7,170 nt of DNA from Thermoplasmata archaeon (GTDB lineage: Archaea > Thermoplasmatota > Thermoplasmata > UBA184). The notes beneath the pieces were generated by a model. The model did no database searches. It was not told the origin of the DNA and worked only from the letters and a program-made list of their open reading frames with translations. Shown here one piece after another: positions 1-6,142 of the stretch. Made by a program: the position numbers and the translations under genes. Each line of letters opens with the position of its first letter. Positions within the stretch are counted from its first letter, which is position 1. The stretch is taken from the NCBI GenBank assembly GCA_030042855.1, contig JASHYU010000106.1:1-7170 (forward strand). Reading direction: 5' to 3'.

Positions 1-8
1 GCTTAAGT
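1..8 (+). promoter_or_regulatory. TATA-like box of the aminotransferase gene
   Basis: The octamer gcttaagt is an A/T island in GC-rich DNA. Its centre (about base 5) is 25 nt before the GTG at 30, as expected for a leaderless archaeal transcript. The box sits at the window edge, so its BRE cannot be seen. Confidence 0.5.
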
Positions 9-29
9 CCCGGGCGAGCTCCGGTGGGC

Positions 30-1190
30 GTGCTCGTCGACGAGATCGGTGAGTCACCGATCCTCTCCCTCATCGCCCGGATCTTCGAGCTGCGCCAGCA
101 GGGAGAGAAGGTCCTCGGGCTGCATATCGGAGAACCCGATTTCGACACTCCGCGCGGCATCCGCGAGGCGGCGTACCGCGCGATGAACGAGGGGTTCACG
201 CACTACGTTGCGGCCCAGGGGCTGCCGGAGCTGCGCGCGGCGATCGCCCACCGGCTCTCGGACCGTCACCGGATACCGGCGTCGGCCGCCGACGTCGTCG
301 TGATGCCCGCGAAGTTCGCCATCTACGCGAGTCTGCTCGCCACAACGGCCCCGGGCGACGAGGTGTTGCTCCCGGACCCCACCTATCTCTTCGAGCAGCC
401 GGTCCGCCTCGCGGGAGCGCGGCCCGTCTACTTTCCCCTGGGCCGGGAGTTCTCGTTTGACGCGGGGGCGCTTTCCGCGGCGGTCACGCCCCGAAGCAAG
501 GTGCTCATCCTGGTGTCCCCGGCGAACCCCACCGGTCGGTTGCTCCGGAAGGGGGAGGTGAAGGCCGCGCTCGAGGTCGCCCGGCAACACGGGCTCACCG
601 TGCTGAGCGACGAGACGTACGAATCGTTGATCTACGAGGGGACCCACGTGGCCCCCGCGAGCCTCGCCGACGGCGGATCCCCCCCCGTCGTGACGATCGG
701 GAGCTTCTCGAAGCTCTACGCGATGACCGGTTGGCGCGCCGGCTTCGCGGTCGCCTCGCCGCCGGTCCGCGACCGGTTGGTCAAGGTCGTGGAGCACACC
801 CTCACCTGCGTCCCGCCGTTCGTTCAGAAGGCGTGCCAGTGGGCGCTCGAGAACGCGGGGCCGGACGAGGCCCGGTTCCGGGAGACGTTCCGCGAGCGCC
901 GCGATCACCTGCTCGCTCGGCTCGACGACCTGCCGGGCATCTCGTACACCCGACCGGAGGGCGCGTTCTACGTCTTCCCGAAGTTCGGACTGCGCTGGAG
1001 CTCGGTCGATTTCGCGAATCGGCTTCTCGAGGAGGAGCGGCTCGCCCTCGTCCCCGGCGTCGCGTTCGGACCCCGGGGCGAGGGCCACGTGCGCATCTCC
1101 TACAGCACGCCGGTCGACTACCTCGACGACGGGATGTCCCGCCTCGGAAGGTTCCTCGAGCGCCACGGGGCGCAGCGGGGCGAGGGCTGA
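30..1190 (+). CDS. Class I/II PLP-dependent aminotransferase (aspartate aminotransferase fold type I)
   Basis: A cytosolic PLP enzyme that moves an amino group between an amino acid and a 2-oxo acid. The 386-residue length is normal for the family. The N-terminus has the family pattern SPILSLIAR followed by IGEPDFDTP (about residues 33-41). Numbered from the GTG at 30, the cofactor residues are Asn166 (in ANPTG), Asp194 and Tyr197 (in SDETY), Lys228 as the Schiff-base lysine (SFSKLYAMTGWRAG), Arg236, and Arg355 (HVRIS) for the substrate carboxylate. The start at 30 is preferred over the GTG at 24 because a TATA-like box at 1-8 lies 25 nt upstream, matching the leaderless spacing of other genes here. 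The frame has no stop between base 1 and 24, so a longer form cannot be formally excluded. The exact substrate (aspartate, alanine, aromatic or other) cannot be read from the sequence. The next gene follows 41 bp later with its own promoter. Confidence 0.93.
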   Translation: MLVDEIGESPILSLIARIFELRQQGEKVLGLHIGEPDFDTPRGIREAAYRAMNEGFTHYVAAQGLPELRAAIAHRLSDRHRIPASAADVVVMPAKFAIYASLLATTAPGDEVLLPDPTYLFEQPVRLAGARPVYFPLGREFSFDAGALSAAVTPRSKVLILVSPANPTGRLLRKGEVKAALEVARQHGLTVLSDETYESLIYEGTHVAPASLADGGSPPVVTIGSFSKLYAMTGWRAGFAVASPPVRDRLVKVVEHTLTCVPPFVQKACQWALENAGPDEARFRETFRERRDHLLARLDDLPGISYTRPEGAFYVFPKFGLRWSSVDFANRLLEEERLALVPGVAFGPRGEGHVRISYSTPVDYLDDGMSRLGRFLERHGAQRGEG

Positions 1191-1202
1191 GCCGGCCCCC
1201 CG

Positions 1203-1210
1203 CTTATAGA
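1203..1210 (+). promoter_or_regulatory. TATA box of the cyclase-SDR operon
   Basis: The octamer cttataga, centred at about 1206, is 26 nt upstream of the ATG at 1232. This is the textbook archaeal distance from TATA box to transcription start, so the ATG probably is the start of the mRNA. No Shine-Dalgarno sequence lies in between. Confidence 0.7.
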
Positions 1211-1231
1211 AGGCCGCGACCTACCCGCGCG

Positions 1232-1891
1232 ATGCCCGACGCCCCCAAGGTCCACGACCTCACGGCCCTGCTCACGACCCACATGCCCGTCTGGCCGACC
1301 GCGCCGCTCCCGAGCTTCGAACCGGTCGGGATCGTGGCGCGCGATGGCTACTCGATCGAGCGGGTCAACTGCCTCACACACACCGGCACCCACATGGACG
1401 CGCCGTACCACTTCCTCGAGGACGGCCTCACCGTGGACCGGATCCCCCCCGAGCGCCTGGTCGGGCGGGCGGCGGTCCTGGATCTTCGGCACGACCTCAG
1501 CGGCGACGTCATCGGACCCGAGGTGATCGAGCGGCACTGGCCCCCGGCGCCCGACCCCGAGATCGTCCTCGTCGAGACCGGCTGGAGCCACACCCGCGCT
1601 CCGACCCGGCACTACCTCTACGAGTTCCCCGGCCTCAGTCCGGCCGCGGCCGAGTGGATCGTCCGCCGGGGGGTCCGGGGGGTGGGGACCGACACGCTCG
1701 GGATCGACCCCTTCTCCAACGCGAAGTTCGAGGCGCACAAGGTGTTCCTCGGCCACGGGATCTGGATCCTCGAGGCGCTCGATCACTTGGACGAGCTGGT
1801 CGAGGGGCGCGCCTACACCCTCGTCGCGGCCCCGCTCAAGATCGCGGGCGGTAGCGGCGCGATGGCCCGCGTCTTCGCGCTCGAGACGTAG
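1232..1891 (+). CDS. Cyclase family protein (kynurenine formamidase-like metal hydrolase)
   Basis: A 219-residue protein of the cyclase/kynurenine formamidase family (Pfam Cyclase, PF04199). These are metal-dependent amidases or lactonases such as KynB and isatin hydrolase. The signature HTGTHMDAPYHF is at residues 50-61, giving the probable metal ligands His50, His54 and Asp56, plus His60. His169 and Glu181 in the C-terminal block (AHKVFLGHGIWILEALDHL) match the conserved catalytic His and metal-ligand Glu of the family. Trp21 in MPVWP is the usual N-terminal aromatic. The ATG at 1232 is chosen because the family domain starts there and a TATA box lies 26 nt upstream; the same frame is open further upstream only as a shadow of the aminotransferase. 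The SDR gene starts 14 nt after the stop, so the two are likely co-transcribed. The substrate is unknown: formylkynurenine is possible, but no other tryptophan-degradation gene is visible. Confidence 0.9.
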   Translation: MPDAPKVHDLTALLTTHMPVWPTAPLPSFEPVGIVARDGYSIERVNCLTHTGTHMDAPYHFLEDGLTVDRIPPERLVGRAAVLDLRHDLSGDVIGPEVIERHWPPAPDPEIVLVETGWSHTRAPTRHYLYEFPGLSPAAAEWIVRRGVRGVGTDTLGIDPFSNAKFEAHKVFLGHGIWILEALDHLDELVEGRAYTLVAAPLKIAGGSGAMARVFALET

Positions 1892-1905
1892 AACCGGGTT
1901 GGCTC

Positions 1906-2700
1906 GTGCCCGAGGAACCGAAGCTCCGCGGCTCGCGCGTGCTCGTCACCGGGGCGAGCCAGGGGATCGGCTACGCGGCGGCGCGCGCGTTTCTCAGCGA
2001 GGGCGCCCGGGTCGTCGTGAATTCGAGCCACGCCGGGAGGCTCCGCCGGGCCGTGGAGACGCTCGGGGAGCTCGGAGCGGTCCACGGGGTCGTGGCCGAC
2101 CTGCGGGAACGGACCGACCTCGATCGACTCATGGACGAGTCGGTGGGCCATCTCGGGGGTCTCGATACGCTCGTCTACGTCACCGGCTCGCCCCGACCCG
2201 GCACGTTCCTCGAGCAGACGTTCGACGACTGGGAGAAGGCCTCCCGGACGCTGGTCGTTAGCCCGGCCTACCTCGCCCGCCGCGCCGCCGAGGCGATGCT
2301 CCGGGAGGGCGTGCGCGGCCGGATGGTCTTCCTCACCTCGACCGCCATCCGGGAGCCGATCGCGAACATCGCGACGTCGAGCGTCTGCCGGATCGCGGTC
2401 GCGGGGCTCGTGCGGACCCTCGCGCGCGAGCTCGGTCCGAAGGGGATCCGGGTGAACGGGATCCTGCCGGGGTACATCGCGACCTCCCGCATCGAGGAGG
2501 TGCTCGAGGACGCGGCCCGGCGCAAGGGGACGAGCCTCGACGCCGAGCGGGTCGCGCTCGAGGCGGACATTCCGCTCGGCCGGATCGGGGGTCCCGACGA
2601 GCTCGCCCACGCAATCGTCTTCCTCGGGAGCGAGGCGTCGAGCTACGTCAGCGGCGCGATGCTGCCGGTGGACGGGGCGAGGCTCCGCTCGGTACTGTAG
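1906..2700 (+). CDS. SDR-family protein with degenerate active site (3-oxoacyl-ACP reductase-like)
   Basis: A 264-residue Rossmann-fold protein of the classical SDR type. The dinucleotide motif TGASQGIG (15-22) is intact, Asp65 is in the usual ADL position, and the C-terminal GIRVNGILPGYI and VDG blocks are present. Aligned by eye with classical SDRs, NNAG is replaced by YVTG (91-94), the catalytic Asn falls on Leu116, and the YxxxK pair falls on Ser158 and Arg162. Ser145 is the only tetrad residue kept; its +13 and +17 spacing fixes the alignment. A BKR-like SDR subgroup with such an imperfect tetrad is known, so this is probably a real subfamily rather than decay: the frame is intact. It may bind NAD(P) without classic reductase activity, or use different catalytic residues. 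The start is GTG at 1906, 14 nt after the cyclase stop, with no clear Shine-Dalgarno sequence; no later start fits before the first strand. Confidence 0.88.
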   Translation: MPEEPKLRGSRVLVTGASQGIGYAAARAFLSEGARVVVNSSHAGRLRRAVETLGELGAVHGVVADLRERTDLDRLMDESVGHLGGLDTLVYVTGSPRPGTFLEQTFDDWEKASRTLVVSPAYLARRAAEAMLREGVRGRMVFLTSTAIREPIANIATSSVCRIAVAGLVRTLARELGPKGIRVNGILPGYIATSRIEEVLEDAARRKGTSLDAERVALEADIPLGRIGGPDELAHAIVFLGSEASSYVSGAMLPVDGARLRSVL

Positions 2701-2709
2701 CACCCGAGC

Positions 2710-3066
2710 TCAGGTCACGTCGGGCGCCAGCGTCTCCGCCCGGAAGTCCTCGCGCTCGGGCACAAAGACGTCGAGCACGACGCTCGGACCCCCGGCCTCC
2801 GTCACGAGCTCGTGCGGGACCCCCCCGGCGATCGAATAGGACGATCCCTTCCGGACCGAGTACGTCTGGTCCCCGACGCGAAAACGACCGCCCCCCTCGA
2901 GGAACGTCCCGGCCTGCACGTGCGGATGCGTGTGCAGGGGGAAGGTCGTGTTCGGCGCGATCTGGTAGAGGACCATCATCACGCCGTGGCCGTGCGTGAG
3001 GATGCGTCGCTTCACGCCGGGCAGGATCTCGTGCCACGCCTCGGGTCGGTCGTTCCAGAGCGCCAT
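2710..3066 (-). CDS. Small single-domain cupin protein
   Basis: A 118-residue protein with one cupin beta-barrel. The first cupin motif is PLHTHPHVQAGTFLEGGGRF at about residues 43-62, with probable metal ligands His45, His47 and Gln51. The second motif gives His85 in GVPHEL. The layout HxHPHxQ...PH and the closing DVFVPERED resemble KdgF-like and other small sugar- or acid-related cupins, in which HPHEQ is more usual; here the Glu is Val50. Function cannot be assigned further: members include isomerases, dioxygenases and binding proteins. The ATG at 3066 is supported by a TATA-like box 24 nt upstream. The gene converges on the SDR gene with 9 bp between stop codons and follows the gamma-lyase gene on the same strand after 49 bp. 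Confidence 0.88.
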   Translation of the reverse strand: MALWNDRPEAWHEILPGVKRRILTHGHGVMMVLYQIAPNTTFPLHTHPHVQAGTFLEGGGRFRVGDQTYSVRKGSSYSIAGGVPHELVTEAGGPSVVLDVFVPEREDFRAETLAPDVT

Positions 3067-3086
3067 GCGGGCGCCACCGACCCGAC

Positions 3087-3094
3087 GTATTTGG
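3087..3094 (-). promoter_or_regulatory. TATA-like box of the cupin gene
   Basis: Read on the minus strand this is ccaaatac, centred at about 3090 and 24 nt upstream of the cupin ATG at 3066. It lies in the short gap behind the gamma-lyase gene, so the cupin can be transcribed on its own as a leaderless mRNA. Confidence 0.5.
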
Positions 3095-3115
3095 TCGTGC
3101 CGCCGGGGTCCTGGG

Positions 3116-4255
3116 TTACGAGAGCGCCTGCCGGAGGTCCGCGATCAGATCGTCCGCGTCCTCGATGCCCACCGAGAACCGCAGGAGTCCTCCCGAGATC
3201 CCCTGGGCCTCCCGGACGTCCTCGGGCACCGAACGGTGGGTCATGAGCGCCGGATGGTTCACGAGCGATTCCACACCGCCCAGGCTCTCGGCGAGGGTGA
3301 AGATCTTCAGTCGTCGGAGGACGCGGCGAGCCCCGGGGAGACCCCCTCGCATCTCGGCCGACACCATGCCGCCGTAGTCCTCCATCTGCCGACGCGCGAC
3401 CCGGTGACCGGGGTGGGAGGGGAGTCCGGGATACAGCGTGCGGACCACCTTCGGGTGGCCCGCGAGGAACTCGGCGACCTCTCGGGCGTTCGCCGAGTGC
3501 GCGCGGATCCGGAGGCCGAGGGTGTGGATGCCCCGGAGCACGAGGAAGCAGTCGAGCGGTCCCGGCACCCCACCCTGCGTGTTTTGGTACCAGCGGTACT
3601 TCTCGAGGAGCGGTCGGGATCGGAAGGCGAGCGCTCCCCCGATGAGGTCGCTGTGCCCCCCGAGGTACTTGGTCGAGGAGTGGAGCACGATATCGGCCCC
3701 GAGCTCGAGCGGGCGCTGCAGCACCGGGGAGGCGAACGTGTTGTCGACGGCGACGCGGGCCCGGCCCGCGCGCGCGATCGCGATCGCACCCCGCAGGTCC
3801 GTTACCTTGAGGAGCGGGTTCGTCGGGGTCTCGAGATAGAGCAGATCGACGCGGGGCGTTTCGTCGAAGGCCCGACGGACGTTCGCGAGGTCCGTCGTGT
3901 CGATGAGGTCGACGCGGACCCCGTGGGTCCGGGCGACGTCGAGCAATCGTCGGGTCCCGGCGTAGAGATCGTCCCCGGCGACGATGCGGGAGCCCGAGGG
4001 ATAGGCCATGAACAGGGCCGAGGCGGCGGCGAGCCCCGAGGCGAAGGCGAGCGACCCCACGCCCCCTTCGAGGGACCCGAGGACCTTCTCGAGCGCCGCC
4101 CGGGTCGGGTTGCCGGTGCGCGAGTAGACGAATCCCTTCGAGCGGCCGGGCGCGGACTGGGCGTAGGTCGAGGTCAGGTAGACCGGCGGGTTGACCGAGC
4201 CGGTCCCGGGGTCGGGCCGCTGGGCCTCATGGAGGAGCCGGGTGTCCCAGTGCAT
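3116..4255 (-). CDS. Cystathionine gamma-synthase/gamma-lyase family PLP enzyme
   Basis: A 379-residue enzyme of the Cys/Met metabolism PLP family, which makes or breaks C-S bonds in cystathionine, homocysteine, cysteine or methionine. Conserved blocks are YSRTGNPTR (44-52), Tyr98 in DDLYAGT (stacks on PLP), LETPTNP (141-147), Asp171 in DNTF, Lys196 in SSTKYLGGHSD as the Schiff-base lysine, GGVPGPLDCFLVLRG (228-242), SLGGVESL (324-331) and Arg359 in LLRFSVGIED for the substrate carboxylate. Sequence alone does not separate synthase from lyase; the VPGP and MTHRSVP blocks resemble bacterial gamma-lyases and gamma-synthases alike. The frame is open upstream to an ATG at 4369, but the ATG at 4255 begins the family domain (LHEAQRPDPGTGSVNPPVY), whereas the extra 38 residues are Arg-rich and unlike the family. 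A GGAGG lies 9 nt upstream of 4255. The stop is TAA. Confidence 0.93.
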   Translation of the reverse strand: MHWDTRLLHEAQRPDPGTGSVNPPVYLTSTYAQSAPGRSKGFVYSRTGNPTRAALEKVLGSLEGGVGSLAFASGLAAASALFMAYPSGSRIVAGDDLYAGTRRLLDVARTHGVRVDLIDTTDLANVRRAFDETPRVDLLYLETPTNPLLKVTDLRGAIAIARAGRARVAVDNTFASPVLQRPLELGADIVLHSSTKYLGGHSDLIGGALAFRSRPLLEKYRWYQNTQGGVPGPLDCFLVLRGIHTLGLRIRAHSANAREVAEFLAGHPKVVRTLYPGLPSHPGHRVARRQMEDYGGMVSAEMRGGLPGARRVLRRLKIFTLAESLGGVESLVNHPALMTHRSVPEDVREAQGISGGLLRFSVGIEDADDLIADLRQALS

Positions 4256-4264
4256 CGCTGCGGG

Positions 4265-4269
4265 CCTCC
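4265..4269 (-). promoter_or_regulatory. Possible Shine-Dalgarno sequence of the gamma-lyase gene
   Basis: On the minus strand GGAGG is followed by a 9-nt spacer and the ATG at 4255. It supports that start over 4369. It would be used only if transcription begins upstream of it, for instance from the box at 4376-4385 read leftwards. Confidence 0.4.
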
Positions 4270-4281
4270 GTAGACGCGTGC

Positions 4282-4289
4282 GGATTTGA
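4282..4289 (-). promoter_or_regulatory. Weak TATA-like element of the gamma-lyase gene
   Basis: On the minus strand this reads tcaaatcc, centred about 30 nt upstream of the ATG at 4255, giving a leader of only a few bases. It resembles the cupin element ccaaatac but is the weakest of the boxes in this window. Confidence 0.35.
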
Positions 4290-4375
4290 GCGATACCGCG
4301 GCGCTCGATTCTCCGTACCGTCGAGCCCTCGCACCAGTTCGGGCGCTCCCGAGCGCGAAGGGTGCGCATCGCGTG

Positions 4376-4385
4376 ATTTTAATAT
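4376..4385 (+). promoter_or_regulatory. Strong TATA box of the permease gene, possibly bidirectional
   Basis: The sequence attttaatat is the strongest A/T island in the window. On the plus strand it predicts a transcription start near 4407 and so a leader of about 46 nt for the permease ATG at 4453. The box is nearly symmetrical, so it could also fire leftwards to give a roughly 100-nt leader for the gamma-lyase gene; direction is inferred only from the flanking genes. Confidence 0.6.
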
Positions 4386-4442
4386 CGGCCCCGAATCGGC
4401 AAGCTACGGCCTAGCTCGCGGGAGGGTCGGGCCGCGGGATCG

Positions 4443-4446
4443 GGAG
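4443..4446 (+). promoter_or_regulatory. Shine-Dalgarno sequence of the permease gene
   Basis: GGAG sits 6 nt before the ATG at 4453 and favours it over the in-frame ATG at 4465. With the predicted leader of about 46 nt, this gene appears to be led and SD-dependent, unlike most neighbours. Confidence 0.45.
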
Positions 4447-4452
4447 CATCGG

Positions 4453-6090
4453 ATGCCAGCGGCGATGGGGGCGGAGACTCCGGGAAGCGTCGTCAATCTG
4501 CCGAAGGAGGTCACGGTCCGTCAGGACGTCTACGTCCGTCAGGCGTCGGGACTGGTCCGGACCGTCAGCGCCCGTACGGCGCTCTTCGCGAACCTCGTCG
4601 GCATGGGCATCATCGTCAACTTCTTCTGGATCACCGAGGCGTCCGCGTTCTACCCGAACGCGAACCTGATCACGACGGTCGGGATCGGGGTCCTGATCAA
4701 CGTCGCCGTCGGCTACGTCTACTGGATGCTCGCGAGCGCGATGCCGAGATCCGGAGGGGACTACATCTTCGTCGGCCGGATCTTCCATCCGTCCGTGGGC
4801 CTCGGCGTGAACCTACTGTTCTCGGTCGTCTTCGTCACGTGGGCCGGTCTCTTCGCCTACTTCACGGCGTACTACGCGATCCCTACCATGCTGGCGGCCT
4901 ACTCGCTGGCGGGGGGCGGCGGCGCCGCGCTGTCGGCCGCGACCACCCTGATCTCGAGCACGACCGACGTCTTCCTCGTCGCGGTCGGGATCCTGGTGCT
5001 GGTCATCCTCATCGGTCTCCTTCCCACCAAGTGGATCTTCCGGGTCTCCGTCGGGATCTTCGTCCTGTGCGCGGTGATCTTCGCCATCATGATGGGGATC
5101 CTCCTCGCGACCCCCCAGTCGACCTTCGCGGCGGATTTCAACAAGAATCCGATCTACGGCACGAGCTACTCGGCGCTCGTGACCGCGGTGCCGATCACCA
5201 CGCTCGGGACGTTCTACGGCATCGTCTACACCATGCTCAGTTTCATCGGCTACGCGAACAGCTCCTACTACGGAGGCGAGATCCGGGGCAGTCCCACCCG
5301 CACCCAGGGGCTCGCGATCTTCGGCGCGCCGCTCATCTTCGCCGCCCTGATCGCCGGATTGTACGCGGCGAGCTACTACACCTTCGGGCGGGGCTTCCTC
5401 ATCGGGATCAGCTCGGCGTACTTCACGACCCCGGGGACCGCCTGGCCCGGGCCGCTCTACCTCGCCGCCTACATCGTCCATGACCCGATCCTCGCCGCCT
5501 TCCTCTCGTTCGGGCTCGTGCTGACGTTCTTCGGGTTCGCGCTGATCTACTTCATCCTCCCGACCCGGAACCTGTTCGCCTGGTCGTTCGACCGGGTCTT
5601 TCCCTCGTTCCTGACCCGGGTGACCCGCAACGGGGTGCCCTGGGTCGCGGTCCTCGTGCTCGGGATCTCGTCGTTCTTCGCGCTCTGGATCCAGACCTAC
5701 TATCCGACCTACTTCGACTACGCGACCCTGGGGTACTCGAACTTCGGGTTCTGGTTCGCCGTCGGGATCGTCTGCCTCGCCGGCGCCCTGTTCCCGTTCA
5801 TTCGGAGGTCGCTGTTCTCGCAGGCGCCGAAGATCGTCCGCGCCAAGGTGGGACCGGTCCCGGTGCTGACGATCGTCGGGGTCGCGGCGTTCGCCGCGTC
5901 CTGGTTCGTGAGCTACGCGGCTTCCACCGGCAACTACCTCGGCATCACGAGCGGCTACAGCCTCTGGAACCTCGCGTTCCTGCCGGTCGTCTTCGTGGTC
6001 GGGATCCTCGTGTACTGGGTCTCGTACGCGATCCAGAAGTCCCGCGGCGTGCCGATCGACCTCATCGCGAAGGAGCTCCCGCCCGACTAG
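4453..6090 (+). CDS. APC-superfamily amino acid/polyamine permease
   Basis: A 545-residue integral membrane transporter. After a polar N-terminus of about 40 residues there are 12 or 13 hydrophobic helices, at about 42-62, 72-96, 118-142, 173-191, 195-219, 240-268, 287-310, 335-368 (long, perhaps two), 396-416, 426-449, 469-489 and 503-526. APC hallmarks are ARTALFANLVGMGI in the first helix, AMPRSGGDYIFVGRI (96-110) after the second, and FIGYANSSYYGGEIRG (264-279) in the sixth, followed by the family-like PTRTQGLAIFGAP. It probably moves an amino acid or related cation or carboxylate by H+ or Na+ symport or antiport; the substrate cannot be read. The loop between helices 7 and 8 is rich in Gly, Tyr and Phe. 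It is divergent from the sulfur-amino-acid PLP enzyme, which makes an amino acid substrate plausible. The stop is TAG; the next gene starts 52 bp later from its own promoter. Confidence 0.92.
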   Translation: MPAAMGAETPGSVVNLPKEVTVRQDVYVRQASGLVRTVSARTALFANLVGMGIIVNFFWITEASAFYPNANLITTVGIGVLINVAVGYVYWMLASAMPRSGGDYIFVGRIFHPSVGLGVNLLFSVVFVTWAGLFAYFTAYYAIPTMLAAYSLAGGGGAALSAATTLISSTTDVFLVAVGILVLVILIGLLPTKWIFRVSVGIFVLCAVIFAIMMGILLATPQSTFAADFNKNPIYGTSYSALVTAVPITTLGTFYGIVYTMLSFIGYANSSYYGGEIRGSPTRTQGLAIFGAPLIFAALIAGLYAASYYTFGRGFLIGISSAYFTTPGTAWPGPLYLAAYIVHDPILAAFLSFGLVLTFFGFALIYFILPTRNLFAWSFDRVFPSFLTRVTRNGVPWVAVLVLGISSFFALWIQTYYPTYFDYATLGYSNFGFWFAVGIVCLAGALFPFIRRSLFSQAPKIVRAKVGPVPVLTIVGVAAFAASWFVSYAASTGNYLGITSGYSLWNLAFLPVVFVVGILVYWVSYAIQKSRGVPIDLIAKELPPD

Positions 6091-6113
6091 GACGTCCGGC
6101 GCCGTCGGGCTAC

Positions 6114-6120
6114 GTTAAGA
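6114..6120 (+). promoter_or_regulatory. TATA-like box of the nucleotidyltransferase-like gene
   Basis: The sequence gttaaga, centred at about 6117, lies 26 nt before the GTG at 6143. It resembles the element gcttaagt at 1-8 and supports a leaderless start. Confidence 0.6.
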
Positions 6121-6142
6121 AGGGTAGCGGTCCCCCCGGCGT

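Noticed and set aside
54..1166. Long open frame of 370 codons on the minus strand opposite the aminotransferase
   Set aside because: It is Arg/Glu/Gly-rich with no recognisable motif, and mirrors a gene with a full set of catalytic residues. High G+C keeps antisense frames open.
1118..2703. Minus-strand frames opposite the cyclase and SDR genes (222 and 296 codons)
   Set aside because: They show low-complexity composition and no motif. The plus strand carries HTGTHMDAPYHF and TGASQGIG with promoter support.
2996..4273. Plus-strand open frame of 425 codons opposite the gamma-lyase
   Set aside because: It is a shadow of the minus-strand gene, which has SSTKYLGGHSD and YSRTGNPTR. The plus product is charged low-complexity sequence with no fold signature.
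4256..4369. N-terminal extension of 38 residues on the gamma-lyase, starting at 4369
   Set aside because: The segment is Arg-rich and unlike the family, lies only about 10 nt from the strong TATA box (too close to be transcribed from it), and the ATG at 4255 has GGAGG at 9 nt and begins the family domain.
4813..5481. Open frames on both strands inside the permease gene
   Set aside because: The permease frame has clear membrane helices and APC motifs. The alternatives are His/Arg/Asp-rich by-products of codon bias.
6097..6104. Perfect 8-bp palindrome cggcgccg behind the permease stop, considered as a terminator stem
   Set aside because: It is too short, has no loop or following T tract, and such words are common by chance at this G+C content.
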